A stretch of 64,000 bases of DNA, taken from the NCBI RefSeq assembly GCF_050948175.1, contig NC_135201.1, positions 7,750,001 to 7,814,000 on the forward strand. Reading direction: 5' to 3'. The notes beneath the pieces are model-generated. The model was not told the DNA's origin, made no database searches, and worked only from the letters and a program-made list of their open reading frames with translations. Origin of the DNA: Xylocopa sonorina (taxonomy: Eukaryota; Arthropoda; Insecta; Hymenoptera; Apidae). A program made the translations under genes and the position numbers. Below are positions 63,001-64,000 of this stretch, in pieces. Position 1 is the first letter of the stretch. Every line of letters begins with the position of its first letter.

Positions 63001-64000
63001 GCAAGGATAAGTACGCCAGAGGGAAACATGATAAGACACAGTGAAAATAACCGGGATTAGAGTCTCGCTGCGCACGTATCGTACGGCACATCGAATCACG
63101 AACGGTGGTACGTTGTTTTTGCAAACGGTGCCGCGTTGAAGTCTGCAAATGACACACGCCAGCCGACGCGAGCCGCGATTACATTAATTAGGGAATTATT
63201 AGACGCTGGATTAAAAACAGAACAAACAAATGCTAGTTAAAATTGTAGCCTGTCGAGACGTTTAATTGTTTCCTTTTATTCCTGAATTTTTTTTTTAATT
63301 ACAGCTACAGCTGGCTATGTTGCACACTTTTTTCGTGATTATCGTTGGGAATATAGTTTCAAGAATCCTTTAACTGGTACAAAGTACGCTGCTAATGAAG
63401 TGAGAACAGTCTCGATGCAGTTTGCGTCGCAAACACACCTCAAATTATACAACTATCTCCGTACAAAGAGTACCGTTCGTTTGTAGAAGCACATAAGTCG
63501 TCTGCAAGGTAATCGCATCAGAAAAAGTTGTTCCAACGCTGGTTATTACCGCTAAAATTATAAACGATCTCGAATTTCATATGTACCTCTTGTCATACTG
63601 TAGACATCAGTGTCCAAGAATACAGTTCCCGTAGCGACATTAGACATTCGACTCGTATCCTCCAGTGTCACTGAAACCCTTAAAAGTCTTCGTTCTTGCG
63701 CTTGCTTAACAGATATTTACAGTCCTTCGCCTCGTGCCCCTACGATCATTGAATCCATCCACTATTACACAAACTCCATCGTCCCACGAGTGCCCAAAGC
63801 AACGCCAGAGTCCTCTCCAACCGACGATTAACAGTATCTCCTGCTCGAAGCACTGGACTTGTCACCAAATATCAGCAACCTCTTCAAAACCACTATTACT
63901 CTCTCTCTCAACCCTCTCAACAAGCCAACAATGTCCATATCCCCACCAATGCCAATCGACTTCAACTTAACTCTCAATTACCTCGAGGTTCACAGAAACA
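60078..64000. other. FoxB 5' flank, no supported gene to the window end
   Basis: The first few hundred bases upstream of the FoxB ATG must contain its 5' UTR and promoter, but no clear TATA box or initiator could be assigned. Open frames in this interval, such as a 127-codon minus-strand frame at 61556-61939 with one hydrophobic stretch, have no supporting splice sites or family resemblance. The last 300 bp are CT/CA-rich on the plus strand. No tandem array was seen. Confidence 0.4.

Overview
The window looks like nuclear DNA from an insect, most likely a hymenopteran (bee, ant or wasp). The signs are compact GT-AG introns of about 75-250 bp in a housekeeping gene, a long AT-rich intergenic landscape with CpG-bearing stretches, insect-type protein sequences and many simple repeats. 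There is no operon structure, CRISPR array or prokaryotic signal. The species assignment is an inference and was not tested by search.

Left end (1-14.5 kb), gene-dense. The last two coding exons of an unidentified plus-strand gene (1-1094) encode a proline/serine-rich C-terminal tail with a PPxY motif, followed by an AT-rich 3' region. Facing it on the minus strand are 11 exons (11908 down to 4718) of midasin (MDN1/Rea1), the giant dynein-like AAA+ ATPase of 60S ribosome biogenesis. They encode about 2,019 residues: the N-terminus, AAA1 to AAA5, and the Walker A of AAA6. The rest of midasin, normally about 3,000 or more residues, is not in the window, although exon 11 ends in a canonical splice donor. 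Upstream, also on the minus strand, are the single-exon proteasome assembly chaperone 4 gene (PSMG4, 13191-13574) and a possible two-exon gene for a 62-residue protein (14172-14499).

Middle (14.5-54.9 kb), a gene desert of about 40 kb. I find no convincing protein-coding exon. From 25.3 to 50 kb it carries 14 separate local tandem duplications, each with its own unrelated unit of about 65-260 bp in 2-5 copies. A fifteenth lies in the FoxB intron. Together they cover roughly 8 kb. Simple repeats include (GA)n, (AAG)n, poly-C and (CT)n. There are also three GC/CpG-rich blocks near 17.3-18.1, 40.5-41.6 and 46.3-47.1 kb.

Right end (54.9-64 kb). A minus-strand FoxB-class forkhead transcription factor (fd4/fd5-like, 359 residues) has two coding exons, 60077-59859 and 56115-55255. 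Its 3.7-kb intron splits the forkhead domain immediately after the recognition helix. The desert therefore lies downstream of this developmental gene and is a plausible place for its long-range regulatory DNA, but the sequence alone does not prove that. Nothing supportable was found from 60.1 to 64 kb.

The genes are not functionally linked: MDN1 acts in ribosome assembly, PSMG4 in proteasome assembly, and FoxB in patterning and neural fate. The most unusual features are the concentration of unrelated tandem arrays and the abrupt end of midasin coding sequence next to a convergent gene.
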